Shown: piece by piece, positions 1-11,829 of the stretch
Layout: each line of letters starts with the position of its first letter
Numbering within the stretch: the first letter of the stretch is position 1
Origin: Cheilinus undulatus
Taxonomy: Eukaryota; Chordata; Actinopteri; Labriformes; Labridae
Reading direction: 5' to 3'
Length of the DNA stretch: 64,000 nt
Assembly: GCF_018320785.1 (NCBI RefSeq)
Contig: NC_054867.1
Coordinates: 25,795,855 to 25,859,854 of the forward strand
Translations under genes and position numbers: made by a program
Notes under the pieces: model-generated
What the model was told of the DNA's origin: nothing
Seen by the model: only the letters and a program-made list of their open reading frames with translations
Databases searched by the model: none

Positions 1-77
1 AGCATGCTATCTGAGGAAGCCTGGGAGCTGAAAAGTTTCATTTCAGATGTGTGGCTGACTACTTCTCTCCTGGACAG
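1..77 (+). CDS. Penultimate coding exon (partial) of an unrecognised plus-strand gene
   Basis: The window opens inside a coding exon. Only frame 1 is open from base 1; the other two forward frames hit stops within 35 bases. The exon ends in CAG at 75-77, followed by a GT donor (GTAACT). It encodes 25 codons plus two bases, rich in acidic and hydrophobic residues (..LSEEAWELKSFISDVWL..). The phase-2 end joins in frame to the exon at 2134, where the split codon becomes Arg. I do not recognise the family, so no function is offered. The start and most of the protein lie left of the window. The exon is believable because a good donor, an open frame and a matching downstream terminal exon with a polyadenylation signal occur together. 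Alternatively it could be a pseudogene fragment. Confidence 0.6.
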
Positions 78-620
78 GTAACTGGCTTTTTCTTTATTTT
101 GCTATGAGAAATACAAATGAGAAATACAACTATTTGTATAAATATCACCTGCTGTATTATGTAGCTTTGCTGAGGCATGCTAACATGGTTAGAACACTGA
201 ATATAACCGTTTTCGCCCAGCTACAGGAAAGCTATTCAAGGGCGAGTGTCCACTCACACCTGCTAGCCAACACCTTCACACTGGCTAATTATGTCTGCTA
301 CAATTTAACCAAAAAAATCAGTGGAGAGGAAAAATCTTTGCTCTAAGCAACTCGGAGAAAAACCTGTACACATTTAAACAGGTAGTTTGTTAAAAGCAGG
401 ATTTCTTTCTCCACTGCCTCACACTCCACTTTGTCGATGGACAGTTGGCTGACGAAATAATTTGTTTTGTTTTGTTTTTTTTCAAATGACAATCGTTTGA
501 AAAAGTAAATTACCTTATTTTTTAAACGAAATAACACCAGTGATTTGGAATACTTTCATTATATGATTTATGATAAATTTTTTGTTTGGTTGTTTATGTC
601 ATTTACATTATGGACGTATA

Positions 621-1165
621 CAGTGCTTAACAAATTTATTAGACCACAACCCAAAGTAAGGTTTATGCCACAGCTGCCCTAAATTAACAGCATTGGTATT
701 TACCAAAATCATTTTTTGTGTTTCTGCAATGGTTAATACACCAATATGTAGAAGCTCTTTAACCTAAATGATATTTTTAATGCTAAAATATAATTATTAT
801 TGTTATTCATGAATTTTCAAATTTACTGATTTACAAAAAAACTGGAAAATATTAAAGCACATTATTATTTCTTGATTAATATATCAAATTATAGTTATTT
901 ACTTGCATTCCTGAACAGAAAAAATGAGTTTTAGTGGTTGAATGTTATGCTTGATTAATTTCTGACTTCTCAGAGAAGCCCAGTGAGCCGGCTCAAATTT
1001 GGGTCTAAAAAGGTGAATTTAGTTTGAAATCCCTCATTCCTGTTCAAAATGGTAAAACGTGGAGAGCTCACTGAAAATGGAAGAGTCTGCATTAAAGCAC
1101 TTCATGATGCAGCTGTGGCATAAACATTACTTTGGGTGGTGGTCTAATAAATGTTTTAAGCACTG
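621..1165. mobile_element. Palindromic Tc1-type MITE (about 545 bp) with TA target duplication
   Basis: The left end starts CAGTGCTTAACAAATTTATT and the right end is its near-perfect inverted copy ending AAGCACTG. The inverted repeat runs about 57 bases with only a few mismatches and reaches GCCACAGCTGC on both arms. Both ends are flanked by TA (619-620 and 1166-1167), the target duplication of Tc1/mariner elements. The interior is AT-rich with no transposase. It lies within the last intron of the left-edge gene. Confidence 0.8.
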
Positions 1166-2133
1166 TATATATCTTTGTGTTTGAAATGGCAGATTTTTAA
1201 AAAATTATGTATTTTTGTATTTCTAATAATTCTTCCCTCAACCTCAATACATGACGATAGAGATAGGCACTCGCGAAATCCTTGACTGTTTAAGATTAAA
1301 TATGAAAAAGTAAATTGATGGCTCAGGGAGGTTTAATTGTTCTCATGGGACAGTTTTTTCTGTTTAAATGTTAAAAATGTACAAATAAGTACAAATTTCC
1401 AAATGACTTTTTTTCCCCAACATTTTTGGCTACAATAGATATGGGATGCGACTTGTAAATCGCCGTTGATTTGCTTGTGAATATGTGTTGAATCTGCGAC
1501 TGCAGCGGAGGCCGTTAGGTAAACACACCAACAGCTGGATCACGGAAACCAGTTAGCGTGGAAACCAGTCGGGCGATAACAACGGTACTTATTGTGTACA
1601 CATTACACCTAGCCAAGTGGCGACATTGCCAGGAGCCTGCTTTTTAACATACCGTTGCTGCCTGGAGAGGCTTCTGGTAGAGTTTACAGGTCGTAGGTAA
1701 CATATTCAGATTGTTTTGCATTGACAGCTGGTAGGATAATTTACTCAGTTTTAGTTTCTAAGTCTTTTTACTAGCTAATCAGAGAAGGCACCATTCTCAC
1801 GCTCATATCCTGTACTTACCTCTGTAGCTTGCTTAGCACGGACGTGGTTTTAAAGTAATAATGGGAGGTTATAAGCCCCTTTGTTCTATTTACAGATGCA
1901 TTACGTTCATTCCAACATTATTACTCCCAGGAAGTAATCAGAAAACACTTGTGACCTTAAATAAAGAGGGCAGCTTCATCTATGTTATATAAATGTCAGA
2001 GTGCTCAATACAACAGCAAGGCCATTGAAATACAGCACAGATAATCTACAGCCAAACTGTTAAATTTACAGGCGTTGGACTGTGGATCAGTATATTCTGA
2101 TTTCTTTTGTGCCTTTCATTCTTGTTTAAACAG

Positions 2134-2215
2134 GACAGGTGGTGATCTTCAGAAGGAGCAATGGTGGGATGCGCTTCCAGCTGGGAAACTGTATGAAACC
2201 ATGGATGAAGATTGA
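2134..2215 (+). CDS. Terminal coding exon of the same unrecognised gene
   Basis: A pyrimidine-rich acceptor (..cttgtttaaacag) precedes 2134. Joined in phase 2 to the exon ending at 77, it encodes 27 residues, the first being the split Arg codon, with the pattern RTGGDLQKEQWWDALPAGKL and an acidic C-terminus ending MDED, then TGA at 2213-2215. The joined C-terminal tail is about 52 residues. A canonical AATAAA follows at 2366-2371, giving a compact 3' UTR of about 170 bases, as expected for a real gene end. The intron of about 2.06 kb contains the hairpin MITE at 621-1165. The gene points toward the cytokine gene, tail to tail. The identity is unknown to me; the paired tryptophans and the LPAG turn did not lead me to a family. 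Confidence 0.62.
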
Positions 2216-2395
2216 ACTCCTGAAGATGTACTCCTACCTCCATACCATACCCCAGTCTGCTACACTGAAGATCTCATAGGACAAGCAATCATTGTTGATT
2301 TCAACTGTCTTAAACAGCTACCTGAGTACCAGATCTTATGCACAATAATGCTATTTATTTCATCTAATAAAGTACTTTTGGACCATATTTTCTCA
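2216..2395 (+). other. 3' UTR and polyadenylation signal of the left-edge gene
   Basis: After the stop at 2215 there is about 150 bases of non-coding sequence, then AATAAA at 2366-2371 followed by a T-rich stretch with GT near 2400. This fits a cleavage site around 2385-2395. The exact end cannot be fixed from sequence alone. Confidence 0.55.
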
Positions 2396-4230
2396 TCTTT
2401 TCTGCAGCATTGTACTTGGTGATGTATTAAAGTGACAGTGATTTCTTACACAAGAGAGGATGTCCAAGTATGTTTTGCTGATTTATTCGAAGAGTGGCTT
2501 GAAACAAAAGAATGCCCATTTATGATTTAATTTCACCCTAGAGTAAAAACATTTTAACTGCACATCCACAAGTGATTTACAAGTCTAAGAGAACAAAGCA
2601 AAAGTATAGCAAGTGTTGAAATCACTAAAGGTAAAACTAAGGTATAAAGCAGAATCGCATTAAAAAGTGAAAAAGTTAATTTAAACAGAAATAAAAAAAA
2701 AAAAAAATTAACATTATAACCTGGAACCTAAAAAGTGAAATGTATGTAAATGCCCACAGAATAATAAGCGTATTAAAAACAAGCATGTATGATGATGGTT
2801 GTGAACCCCTGGTTGGTGATGGAGATCTCTTTTAGTCATCTCTGCTGCTGCTCCAGGGTGAGGTTTCTAATTCTAACCAGGTAAAGTCAAATAAACAGCT
2901 TTATTCTAAATTTATAAAGAGGGGTCAATTACATCAGTTTTACAATGTGAAAAATATGTATTCAAAAGACATACCCACTCTTCTGCCATTATTTGAGCTC
3001 ACAAAGGCTTTACCCTCTACGAGATCTGTCTGTTTATCGGACCGTAGGCTGTTGCTCCTCCATATCCACGTCCGCTTCTTCCTCGGCTCAACAGCTTTGG
3101 TCCCGCCGGCCCGGCTCCTACTACACCTCGCCTTCCAGCAGTGGATGGTCCTAACTTTTAGCCACCACTGGAGTCCAGGCTTTGTTCTTTTTCATACTGA
3201 AAATAAAAGTGTGTTTCTTTATTCAGTGCTTGCTGGCATTTTTAAACCTATACTGTGTTAGTTCAATGCTAACTAGCCGGCTAGCATCGCCTAAGTTTAA
3301 GCAATGCAAACTTGTTTGGCTGGTTTAAGTCATCTGAGCTTCGTTTCTGACAAATATTCAAATGTGAAACACCAGGATGTAGATCCCTGTGCTTAAATTT
3401 GAATTATCTTCTGACATCAAAAGCTTTCTTGCTTTAGACTCAGTTATGGCTGTAATCTTGCTTCTTTTGTTGACAACTGTTTGACGCACTGTTGGTTAAA
3501 ACTAGATCATGCGCGAGCTTGTGGGAGGGGCTCAGAGTAGTGTTGGGAGCGAACTGAGAGAGAATCAGCCTGGGAAGGGCTGTGTGGATATTTCAAAATC
3601 TCTTCCTTTGGATGTTTGCCAAAAAATTACCTACTGCACCTTTAAAAGGCTTGAAAGGTTCAAACACCCAGATTTAAAACAAATCCAATGTAAAATGTTA
3701 AAGAAATTGAATACTACAAAGATTGTAATATTTTTTAAGTATCAAAATCTAATGATAGAAATGAAAGTATTGTCTAATTAACACAATGTGTTTTTTATAG
3801 ATGCATTTTTAACTAGTAACAAGAAGTACTCCCTGTATACTAGGGCTGTGTACTTCATTGTGATTTTATCATAATGCAGGATAAAACAATCCCAAAAGTC
3901 TGAATTTATCACACTAGATTTAAAAAAATTACTTTCAGGGGCACAGATGGCCTAGCAGCACTCCATGTATGCAGATGGCCAAGGATCAAGTCCAGCCTGT
4001 GGCTTCTTACAGCATGTGAATGGACCAGTAAATGGACTTGAACTTGGCTTGTACAACCCTCTTCTAGTCGTATGACTGCTCAAAGCACTTTCACACCACA
4101 GGTCACACCTACTTATTTACACTCTTTAAATCCTCATTCACACACTGATGGCAGAGGTTGGGGAATTGGCCATCATTATTAGCTAGGAATCCATACCAAT
4201 TTACACATCACTGAGGAAAGAAGATTATAA
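2396..4230. other. Spacer with scattered repeat fragments
   Basis: No gene seen. There is a short GC-richer patch at about 3010-3190, a stretch near 3480-3650 ending in CTACTGCACCTTTAA that looks like a fish DNA-transposon end, and a TAGGGCTGTG start near 3842 like the ends of other TAGGG-type elements in this window. None can be delimited confidently. Confidence 0.4.
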
Positions 4231-4294
4231 ATATAAAGCACAAGGTACACAACCCTGTAGTTGCGCATGCGGCTTAAGTGGGCTCTGCTATATA

Positions 4295-5312
4295 CAGTGT
4301 TGGGAGTAACGCGTTACTAAGTAACACGTTTCTTTTTAAAATCATTAACCCCATTACAGTTACTGAGAATTTACATCACACATTACTTGCTACTAATTAC
4401 AGCCGACAACTTGTTGATGAAGATCAGTATGCATCCGGTTCGGTGGATGATGTGAGAGGACTGTAAGTACATCAGCACCCTGTGAGAGAATAGAGCCTCT
4501 GCAGACACACACAAACAAACACAGGCACTAAAGCACACACACACGTCATGGCTGGGCACATGAGTGTGAGCTCTCTGTCTTTGAAACACCAGCATTACTT
4601 TCCCTTCCTCGGTATAAAAGTTGAAAAAGAACAGTGAAGTAAACTTTCCCACCGCCAATGACAGTTATTCCGACCTTATGAAGTACTGAGTTAAACACAT
4701 GCTGCAGCTAAGCTAGTTTCCAGAGAGCTGGATGCTACAAACACTGCTAACCCTAGTACAGCTCACGTCAGACCAGCAGACTAAGGAGAAGCCGCTCCAC
4801 GTAAACAACAAAGCCTGGATTTTAAGTCGCCTCCAGATGCACATTGTGTCACCAAGGCAGCACTAATGGACTAATAGGAAGGTATGTTGTTAAAGACAGC
4901 CTGATATAAGTGGTAGAATCAGCTGCCTTCAGAAAAATGATGAGAAAAAAACATATAAGACAAGAGAGGACCGTCATGCAGAAAGAAATTTAGAGAGCAG
5001 CTGGGATTTAATCTGTACACCGTCAATAGAGTACAGGTATTTTAGACTTCTTAAACAGTGTATAAATGCTTTAACAGTGTTAAAAGCTGAGAAACATTTC
5101 TACTGAGTTATTTCCTCTCACACTGCCACAACAATACAAATAAATGTGATGAATGGGCTACAATGAGGATTCAAGTAACGCCTGAGTTACTTTTCAAAGT
5201 AACTAGTTATTTTTATGAAGCAGTAACTCAGTTACTAACTAAAGTTACTTTTTGCAAGCAGTAACTAGTAACTGTAACTAGTTACTATTTTTCAGTAACT
5301 TGCCCAACACTG
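4295..5312. mobile_element. hAT-type non-autonomous element (about 1.0 kb) inserted in another repeat
   Basis: Left end CAGTGTTGGGAGTAACGCGT, right end ..CTTGCCCAACACTG, with many short GTAACT / AGTTAC motifs just inside both ends. The flanking 8-mers are gctatata (4287-4294) and gttatgta (5313-5320), matching at 6 of 8, which suits a decayed 8-bp hAT target duplication. No transposase frame is visible. The sequence on either side (cggcttaagtgggct.. and ..atgacgtaat) is contiguous, in inverse orientation, near 12075-12105, which acts as an empty-site copy. Confidence 0.75.
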
Positions 5313-5344
5313 GTTATGTATGACGTAATCATTTCAAGAAAGAT

Positions 5345-5508
5345 TCAATTGGCTGTCCACATGGAGATGAAATGGTAAGCGTCTATGTTTTTGTTCACTT
5401 TGGGACCCGGTTTCAAAAAGTAGCGTTTATGGCCTCCCAAAACAACATGAAACTTTTGTGTAAACGCCCAAATTCTTCTCTGTGTGGACAGGGCCTTGTC
5501 TTGCCCAA
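5345..5508. repeat. Fragment of a dispersed repeat also seen near 12.3 kb and 56.3-56.75 kb
   Basis: This segment begins GGCTGTCCACATGGAGATGA, holds 'gcgtctatgtttttgttcac' and 'gcgtttatggcctccc', and ends TCTGTGTGGACAGGGC. The same end motifs (TGTCCACA.. and ..TGTGTGGACAG) bound the copy at 56317-56751. The inward-facing ends indicate a non-autonomous DNA transposon. No coding capacity is seen. Confidence 0.5.
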
Positions 5509-6907
5509 GGACACATTGACATGTGACAGCAGGAACTGGGGGTCAAATCCACAACCATTACAGGACAGCCGACTCTACCTACTTCAATCTCTAGTCCCTA
5601 TCTTCCTCTACAATGAAAGGCACAAAAAAAGCCCAATAACGTATCTAAAAATCACTTTTAATGCAGCCAAGCAATTCTTTTATCAGCATATATATGTTTC
5701 CCCTGTTGGGTGTAATTTTCACAGCATTTTGATGCAGCTAGATGAGGCTAAAGTAAGCTATTTGCTAATTAGCAAAAATTAAGTGGAGGTAATTGGATTT
5801 ATCTCAGATTTAGGAGGGACACGTTGCAAACACCGATATTTTATGAAACACATAGAACAGCAGACAGAGATTCTACTATGCTGCATTAATGTTACTAGGA
5901 GAGGGTCAGTGGAGTCACATCGTACTTTTTAAAAGAAATGTATATTAGAATAGAAAATATAGATGACTTTGCAGATGCCTGTTAAAACAAAAACACTTGT
6001 AGCCCCTTAATTTTACTGAATGACTATGCCAACACTTTCTTGTGACATTCATGTCTGTTAACTGGGCATTTGCTTTGAAATCCTTTGTTTATGGAATCAA
6101 AAGGTGAATACTTTGCATCTTGTGTTATGGTTGAATAAAGATTTTGGTGGTCCCCAGAAAGCTGATAAATGTACATTATATCATAATCATGATTATGTTG
6201 ATTGGCACTGAGATCGCGATTATGAAACACAAGTACTTGTTGATTTTGAATCTGCTTTACATGCATTTATGGAATCGAGACACAATCAAGACAAAGTAAA
6301 AACAAGCAATAAATGAGTGGAAAAACATAATTGTAGAAAAATAATGCTATATGTTCATAATGAAGAAACACAAAATACTTTTATGTTAGAATATAAGAAT
6401 AAACACTGAATCATCACAAGACTCATGATGTCAAAGCACCACAGTGCAAAAATCTCCAATCTTTGCAAATTTGTACAACTAACTCCTTGTCAAAAATAAT
6501 TCCTTGATTGTATATAAAAGCCACTGACAAGTCCGAAATTCTTTAAGATATCTGAAAATTGGATGTTTATCCAGATTTGTCAGGCAAATGAGGCCTAATA
6601 CAAGTGTTAAGATGTTTTTCTTACTAGAAATAAGATGGATTATTTTGTTAAGATCTGATGTTTTGGAGATGTCTGAAGCACAAGACACTTGAATAGATTC
6701 CCAAGGAGGTATAATGATCAGTGACCTAATAGAAGCATTTTTGAGACATATCACATCATAAATTAATCAGGATCAGACCAACTAAAAATGAGATCATATG
6801 CCCATCATGAACAAAATTCAGTAACAAAATACTCAAAAACCTGAGCTAAACACTATGAGTAAAATACTCTCAATTCTGAGACAAGATATTCAAAATGTGG
6901 TCTTAAA
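5509..6907. other. AT-rich spacer, no gene recognised
   Basis: Several short open frames occur by chance. None shows a family signature, splice context or codon bias that would support a gene. Confidence 0.4.
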
Positions 6908-6917
6908 TAGGGATGCG

Positions 6918-7645
6918 CAGTGTTGTGAAAGTGCAATTTCTACATGAACTACTTCAAAGTTCACAGTTCCAAAAAATGAACTAGTTCATAGATTTTTTTT
7001 TTTTTTTTTTTTTTTCAATATGTTGCTGCGAGTTATTACCCTTAGAATACTGGCATTTCCCCATTGTTGCCACCCACTTGCACATACCTTGAAAGGCTAG
7101 CCGGGTGTTTTAGTTCAGTGTGCCGTTTCAGGTTTGCTGTTGACGTTGCTGATGTATAGAGATGCTTCTTGAAACCTGGTGGGCAAAGTTTACATACACA
7201 AAGAGGTACGATTTGTCCCACCTGGATCGTCACTGACCTTTTCATAAAATTCTTTTAAGTAATCATATGAAGATGCCATATTAATTGTGGAGGCAGAGTC
7301 TGAGATAGTGCTGCTGCCTTCATTTGTTTTTGCCTCCATGCTTCTCATTTTGATGACGCAAGTGGCGGTGCGACTCTGTGGTGGCTGGTGTTGCCAGATT
7401 GGGTTTTTTCCCCCTACATATTAAGGCCCGTTGCCAGTGTGTTTTAGCCGGGTTTTCGCCTGGAAGCCTCTATGGAAACCTGGCACTCTCTTGAACAAAG
7501 TTAAACTGTGAGAGAGCGCCGTTCACAAACGCCAGAATGAGTGTGCTCACAATAATGTTCATCAGGCAGCTATACGTTCAGTTCGCCCAAAATATGAATG
7601 GGTTCATGAACGATCGTTTACTGAACTCGTTCAGGCACAACACTG
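6918..7645 (-). mobile_element. hAT transposon relic with a BED-type zinc finger remnant
   Basis: The ends are CAGTGTTGTG.. and ..GGCACAACACTG, with flanking 8-mers gggatgcg and gggatggt (6 of 8 identical). On the minus strand, 7042-7245 encodes a fragment with C-x2-C (CKLC) followed by about 20 residues and a [15 protein letters not shown] motif. That is the C-C..H-H layout of the BED zinc finger at the N-terminus of hAT transposases. The catalytic domain is absent, so the element is an internally deleted, inactive relic. Repeated GAACT/AGTTC motifs sit near both ends. Confidence 0.7.
7042..7245 (-). pseudogene. hAT transposase N-terminal BED zinc finger fragment
   Basis: About 67 codons. 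The CKLC pair and the downstream LKRH..LKH histidines match the BED zinc finger of hAT transposases. No dimerisation or catalytic (RNase H-like) part follows; the remaining few hundred bases reach the element end. It is not a host gene, because it lies inside a transposon with inverted ends and a target duplication. Confidence 0.6.
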
Positions 7646-7795
7646 GGGATGGTTAATTTTGTTTACCAGATTAGAGATATGTAGGAACACCCCCTAGTCC
7701 CTACCTAGTCTCCCTAGTCTTGTGACCAAGACTGTTTTCAAATTCTAGCCAATATCTTAATTAGTAAGAGAAATTCAGTCAATTGTCCATCCCTA

Positions 7796-9884
7796 CAATT
7801 AGGTATTTAAAAGTTATTTTTTATTGATTAAAAGTTTACAGAACATAAAATATGTAAAGAATCAAGTGTGATGCCCAATATAGGTCTTCATCAAGAACAA
7901 TGTTTGTCTCATTCTAAGCTAACATGCCCAAAAGAGCAGCTTAGAGTTTTGGCAGTGATGTGAAGCAACACATGTAGGTTGAAATAACGATGACACACTA
8001 AATAATGCCAAGCAAATCAAAGAGACCGGAAGATGGTGACAGAGCAGAAAGAAGAAATGAAGAAACTGTTCAGTTCTGGGAATTAGAAATCCGATTAAAT
8101 GGTTGAAATGTACTACATTGCCCGATAAAGAAAAATGTGTTCTTATTCTTAGATTTAAAAAAAATAACAGCAGCCATCCTGTTTTGTGACAGCAGGTTTT
8201 TGCTGTTGACTGCTCAAAATGTCAAATGAAGAATCAGTTTTGTGGTAGTGATGAGATTTTAATGTATATATTTTTCATATATATTAAATATGTGTCATGA
8301 CAATTGATATGAGACATTAAGATGAGTCGGCAGGAACCTGTGTATGGGAAACCCCTCGGTCTTCTGACTCTGTGCATTTGTGTGAAAGTGAGTTATGATA
8401 TGCATGGCTTCCCTTCTCATTATATTTGTCCTGTTGTGGGTTACAGTTGCATTTTCAATACTTTGGTATGCTGTTGAGTTTCTTTTTTTCTTCTTAAAGT
8501 TACTCATTTTAGTGCTTCCCCCCTTACACACAATTAATCAAACCCATTGACAGGAACTGACCAGAGAAACTAATGACTGATAATTAATCACCTTCTGTAA
8601 CCTCCCATCAGAGACACATGATATACATGAGTGCATTACTTCCTTGTGACAAACTTCTGAAACCCCAAAAAGGGTACGATTCAATTTTCATTTCAAGAGT
8701 TACATTTTTAAGTGATATTTTCCTGCAATTCTCCTTTCAGATCATATCAAAGTGGATAATCTAGAGAGATGACGTTTGTCTCTCTTTGCCTATTAAGTCT
8801 GTCATGCTCTTTTCATTCAACAGGCCATGTAATGAGTTGATGTAGTGGAAGCTTGTGAGTAGATTGATAAGAAGTCAGTGGTATTTCCTCTGATCAGACC
8901 TTTTCTCTCAGTCATCTCTGCTAGGAACCAGTTCCCCTCTTCTAGTTCAGAGTGCCTCATCTGGATGGGGTCAAAGCTGAATCACATGCATCTTTACATT
9001 TATCGCTGTCACTCGATGAGTAACGCTTTGTCTTCTTTTGAACAGGTGCTAATGTGATGACTGTGCCAACGCTCACCATCTGAAGTCATCACTGAGCTGT
9101 GATCACAGCAGTTAATTTAATCAGATTATACTGAATTCAAATATTGTTTTGGTTTCTGATAGCAATGTGCTTTATCACCTTTACTTTGTTCAGGTTGCAG
9201 ACCAGATGAGCATATCTATACATTTCCTCCACCTGTTGCTGCTGTCAGGAAATCCGTCTGTCTTAGCAATCACATTTACCACATTTCTCTTTCACTTTCA
9301 CATGTCTGTCTTTTTTCGTTTGTGTACATCTGAATAGCTTTATATCCTCCTTGAACTTAAATGTGTTATTGTTTATGACACATGCTTCTTGTTGTGTGAG
9401 CATAAATGATGGTTTTTAATCATTTAAGTCATTGATTTGTGGAGTTTTGCAATGGGAGGAAAAGAGGAACAATGAGAAACGTCTATGAGGTGCTCTGGGG
9501 CCATTACAACACTGTGACAATGTCCTGCGGTACCCTCATAAAAATCCACAAATGCATGACGGCAGATATTTGGTGGGCGGATGCCCATTATGAGGACTGA
9601 GCATAACGGAAAAGCCAAAGTTCTTGGAGTTTTATCTGTGTTTTCTGTGTGTGAATGACAGAGATCACCCATTTCAGATGAATTTTTGTAGTCACTTTGT
9701 CTTACTCACAGTTCATCATCAGGGCAGCTGTGGCCTATGCTGTGGTTGGCATGTTACGTCACATAGAATATCTGACTAACCAGTGCTAGATCTTTAATAG
9801 AAATTCTCAAATGTAAAACTATTACTCATTGAATATAAAAAAATTATTACTCATAAATATTAAAGTCTTCATCAAGGGGGCAGC
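7796..9884. other. Spacer, nothing recognised
   Basis: Unique-looking AT-rich DNA. An acceptor-like site before 9046 and an open frame around 9424-9672 on the minus strand were examined. Neither extends to a supported gene. Confidence 0.35.
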
Positions 9885-10065
9885 AGGACTTGATTGAGCT
9901 TCATGAAGATGTTTCACCTCTCCTTCAAAAGGAGGAGGCAAAACATTTGCAAGAACCTCGATCAAATCCAGTTGCCCCCTTCACAAAGATTTGGATAACC
10001 CTCCATCCATCTTCTTCCGCTTATCTGGGGTCAGGTTGCGGTTTGGATATCCCTAACCTGGAAAA
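9885..10065. repeat. SINE/LINE tail fragment (two pieces)
   Basis: The 'gaagatgtttcacctctcct' and 'aacctcgatcaaatcca' segments recur in related form near 55530-55625. They are followed by ccatccatcttcttccgctt at about 10002, the inverse of the ATGGATGG-ending tail also present at 39600-39635. Confidence 0.5.
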
Positions 10066-11044
10066 ATGACAACCAACACAGACCGCTTCAATAGATATCG
10101 AAACTGCTATAGAGACTTTCTCAGAGAGCTTATGATTTCTGCAGGCCTGAGCAGGTAACATTAGATGAATGCATTGATGTAACCTGAAACTAAAGTAGCA
10201 CCATAATTCTGCTAGGTAAACATCTTTAAAGAGGAGATGAAACTTTAAAGTTTCCTTTGCACACAGTGTGCACTTTGACCTGGACATTGTGTTCACTTGT
10301 GTAAGATTAAAAGATACTTCGCTCAACAGTGATGACTAAACTATAAACACAGTAGCTTGCTGCCAAAAGTATGACTCTACATTCTCCAAACTGTTTTTAT
10401 CCGTGTTCGGCTACAAGTGCGTAAGTATCTGCACGAACAGCGCCTTTCAGATATGTGCCGCTGATGGTGTTAACCGCATTTATGTAAGCAGCGCTCCTTG
10501 ACAGCTCATATTTTCCCATGGTGTTCAAACATCTGTGTGCTGAATTAGTGAAAGTAAAAATTAACAGTTTCTCAATGCAATTTGCATGAACTGATGAATC
10601 ATAACTCCGTCTTTTTTTTTTTTTGAGCCAGATCTTGTGATGCTCAGATGTAAAACTAGAAAAAAATTAGTGAGTGCAGAGATTTTAGAGATATGCTGCC
10701 TAATAGGGAACAAAGACATTTCCCATAACAACTGATAAGAGGATGGTCATGAAAGTGTTTTAATTTAGTTCACATCTACACTTAAGATTTCTGTCCTCCA
10801 GTTTCTTTACAGCATGGCCTCTGGACCATATTGCAGGACCCACAGAAACTGCTGTGCAGTTAAATGCAGAAGAGGCCCCACAGATTTTAAGAGCTACCTT
10901 GATGCACCCTCAATGCTAAAAGGCTGATGTCAATCTGATAAATTCAAAAGACGAAACCATCTTCAAAGAAAAAGCTTTCTGGTGGCTTCAAAACTGTGTG
11001 GCATCAGCCACAAGTGTGTAATCCAGCAGTGTAGGGGGATGGGG

Positions 11045-11079
<35 letters not shown>

Positions 11080-11825
11080 CGTGGGTGCGTGTGTGAAAGA
11101 TGACCCTATCAGCTGAGGGACACCGAAACCAAATGAAAATGTGTCGCAACTTTGGATGGGCAGTGCATCATGAACGAGAGAAAGACGGTAAGTGGATAAT
11201 GCTATCACTTTTGCTTCCTCCTATTTTCTAGAAATCCTGAAAGCGTTCACACTGTTATATGGTGATGAATTTCATTTGCTGTCCATGATATCAGTCTCAC
11301 ATGGGTAAATTTTGTATCTTTTCAGATTATCTCAGTTTGTTTTATCGGATTTCAAATAAACTCTTCAAACCACTGCAAAAGTCTGATCAGACTACAGCTT
11401 TTTTGTTTTGCAAAGGTCCAATCCAGTCTTGGCTGACAGCATGGCAGCACTACATGAGTGTTCACAAGTTCATCTGGGAGTTGGGCCAAGCAGTGTCAAT
11501 CATACTACAACAGAAATGCTCTGTTTGGTACTAACTGTCTTGAGCTGTGAAAAGAATAAAACAGAGACTAAATGATTGTGGACTCATCACTATCAAGAAA
11601 AAGGAAATCAACTGGCTGAGATGCAACTGTGATAACATCAAGAAATAAGATCAGTTATGCCAGCTTCACTGTGTAAACACAGGCTCCCCAGATGGAGAAA
11701 AAGATCTGGTGTGGGAACTTGTCACTCTGGCAAATGATCATACAAAAATAGGGAGTGAATGCTATCTTATCGATAGGTGTCAGGGTGCATGTTGTCCTCA
11801 AGTCAGGGTGTCACACTACATGGAA
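10066..11825. other. Spacer with a (GT)n microsatellite
   Basis: A (GT)n tract lies at about 11046-11074, with GT-rich flanks to 11095. Otherwise no gene or well-bounded repeat was recognised. Confidence 0.5.
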
Positions 11826-11829
11826 AATT

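Noticed and set aside
9046-9110. Possible alternative last exon of the left-edge gene (acceptor cttcttttgaacag)
   Set aside because: Joined in phase it gives a stop after one codon, whereas the exon at 2134 gives 27 residues (counting the split Arg) and a polyadenylation signal.
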